Of a stretch of 64,000 nucleotides of DNA, positions 63,301 through 64,000 are shown piece after piece (position 1 is the first letter of the stretch; each line of letters begins with the position of its first letter). Origin of the DNA: Allolobophora icterica. Lineage: Eukaryota > Annelida > Clitellata > Crassiclitellata > Lumbricidae. The DNA is taken from NCBI GenBank assembly GCA_963556255.1, contig OY744615.1, positions 11,366,115-11,430,114 on the forward strand, in the 5' to 3' direction. The notes beneath the pieces were generated by a model. That model did not search any database, was not told where the DNA came from, and was given only the letters and a program-made list of their open reading frames with translations. The translations under genes were made by a program, and so were the position numbers.

Positions 63301-64000
63301 AAGGGTGTAAAACTCGGACACTGGGAAATCGCGTTTCCGATGCAGATTTGATGAATTAGAGAAATTTTTCAAAAAACATTTTATGTCCGATTTGATGTTG
63401 GTGCATGGTATATCGTAGGAGATCGTGCTGTGATATGATTTCTGCTTGATAGAGGTGTTAATCTGTCTTAGAATTTGAATTAGAGCAATTTTCGTAAAGA
63501 TTTATTTGGCCTCTGGCAGGGTGTAAAACTCGGACACTGGGAAATCGCGTTTCCGATGCAGATTTGATGAATTAGAGAAATTTTTCAAAAAACATTTTAT
63601 GTCCGATTTGATGTTGGTGCATGGTATATCGTAGGAGATCGTGCTGTGATGTGATTTCTGCTTGGTAGAGGTGTTAATCTGTCTTAGAATTTGAATTAGA
63701 GCAATTTTCGTAAAGATTTATTTGGCCTCTGGCAGGGTGTAAAACTCGGACACTGGGAAATCGCGTTTCCGATGCAGATTTGATGAATTAGAGAAATTTT
63801 TTAAAAACATTTTATGTCCGATTTGATGTTGGTGCATGGTATATCGTAGGAGATCGTGCTGTGATATGATTTCTGCTTGGTAGAGGTGTTAATCTGTCTT
63901 AGAATTTGAATTAGAGCAATTCTCGTAAAAATTTACATGGCCTCTGGCAGGGTGTAAAACTCGGACACTGGGAAATCGCGTTTCCGATGCAGATTTGATG

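Larger units (their letters stand above)
13504..64000. repeat. Satellite array, about 216-bp monomer, about 235 copies
   Basis: From 13,504 to the window end the sequence is a single head-to-tail array. Starting each unit at GGCCTCTGGCAGGGTG, successive units start at 13,632, 13,829, 14,045, 14,261 and 14,488, giving a usual length of 214-217 bp and a short form of 196-197 bp. Monomers are nearly identical and differ at diagnostic sites: AAAGATTTATTTGG/AAAAATTTATATGG/AAAAATTTACATGG before the start, GCAGGG/GAAGGG, GCAGAT/GCGGAT, the A/T tract after GAGAAATTT, GATGTTGG/GAAGTTGG, GGAGATCG/GGAAATCG, GATATG/GATGTG, CTTGGTAG/CTTGATAG and GTGTTAAT/GTGTAAAT. No other DNA interrupts it. Minus-strand frames of 60 and 78 codons recur only with the monomers that carry them and have no protein-like features. 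Confidence 0.99.

Noticed and set aside
13504..64000. CRISPR-like array
   Set aside because: There are no distinct spacers between short repeats. Whole 216-bp units are repeated, and the window is eukaryotic.

Overview
The window is eukaryotic, non-genic DNA. I find no intact protein-coding gene, no rRNA or tRNA, and nothing bacterial. The transposon mix (a Polinton/Maverick DNA polymerase relic, CR1/L2-like LINE ends with microsatellite tails, a hAT-type MITE) and at least twelve copies of the palindrome TAGGCCTA in the first 13.5 kb suggest a marine invertebrate, perhaps an echinoderm. The species assignment is a weak inference.

Bases 1-13,503 are a repeat-rich arm. In order it holds: a 57-67 bp minisatellite (1-300); a decayed 18-19 bp minisatellite (about 545-2,120); two small tandem-repeat patches (2,122-2,300 and 2,447-2,665); a LINE 3' end (about 2,690-2,910); a complete 346-bp hAT-like MITE with a perfect 8-bp target duplication (3,308-3,653); anonymous sequence; a fold-back element (5,242-5,790); more anonymous sequence; a nested transposon stack (7,547-11,810); and a cluster of hAT-like ends and small palindromes (12,300-13,031).

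The stack can be read in layers. A minus-strand Polinton polymerase B relic is split at a cysteine codon by a LINE (LINE-1, 9,072-11,251). That LINE appears to be split by an unidentified segment X (about 9,184-11,092), which carries a 255-bp TG tract and an acidic open frame on the plus strand. The acidic frame is split by a second, younger LINE (LINE-2, 10,351-10,763) with a perfect 9-bp target duplication. Removing LINE-2 restores the acidic frame without a shift.

Bases 13,504-64,000 (50.5 kb, running off the window) are one uninterrupted head-to-tail satellite of about 235 monomers of about 216 bp. Diagnostic variants show higher-order structure, including a clean tandem pair of about 4.5-kb (21-monomer) units at 45.35-54.36 kb, a local six-monomer duplication at 37.6-40.1 kb, and chimeric monomers that look like crossover products. 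This fits constitutive heterochromatin (centromeric, pericentromeric or subtelomeric), but the sequence alone does not say which. Short open frames on its minus strand recur only because the monomers recur; they are not genes.
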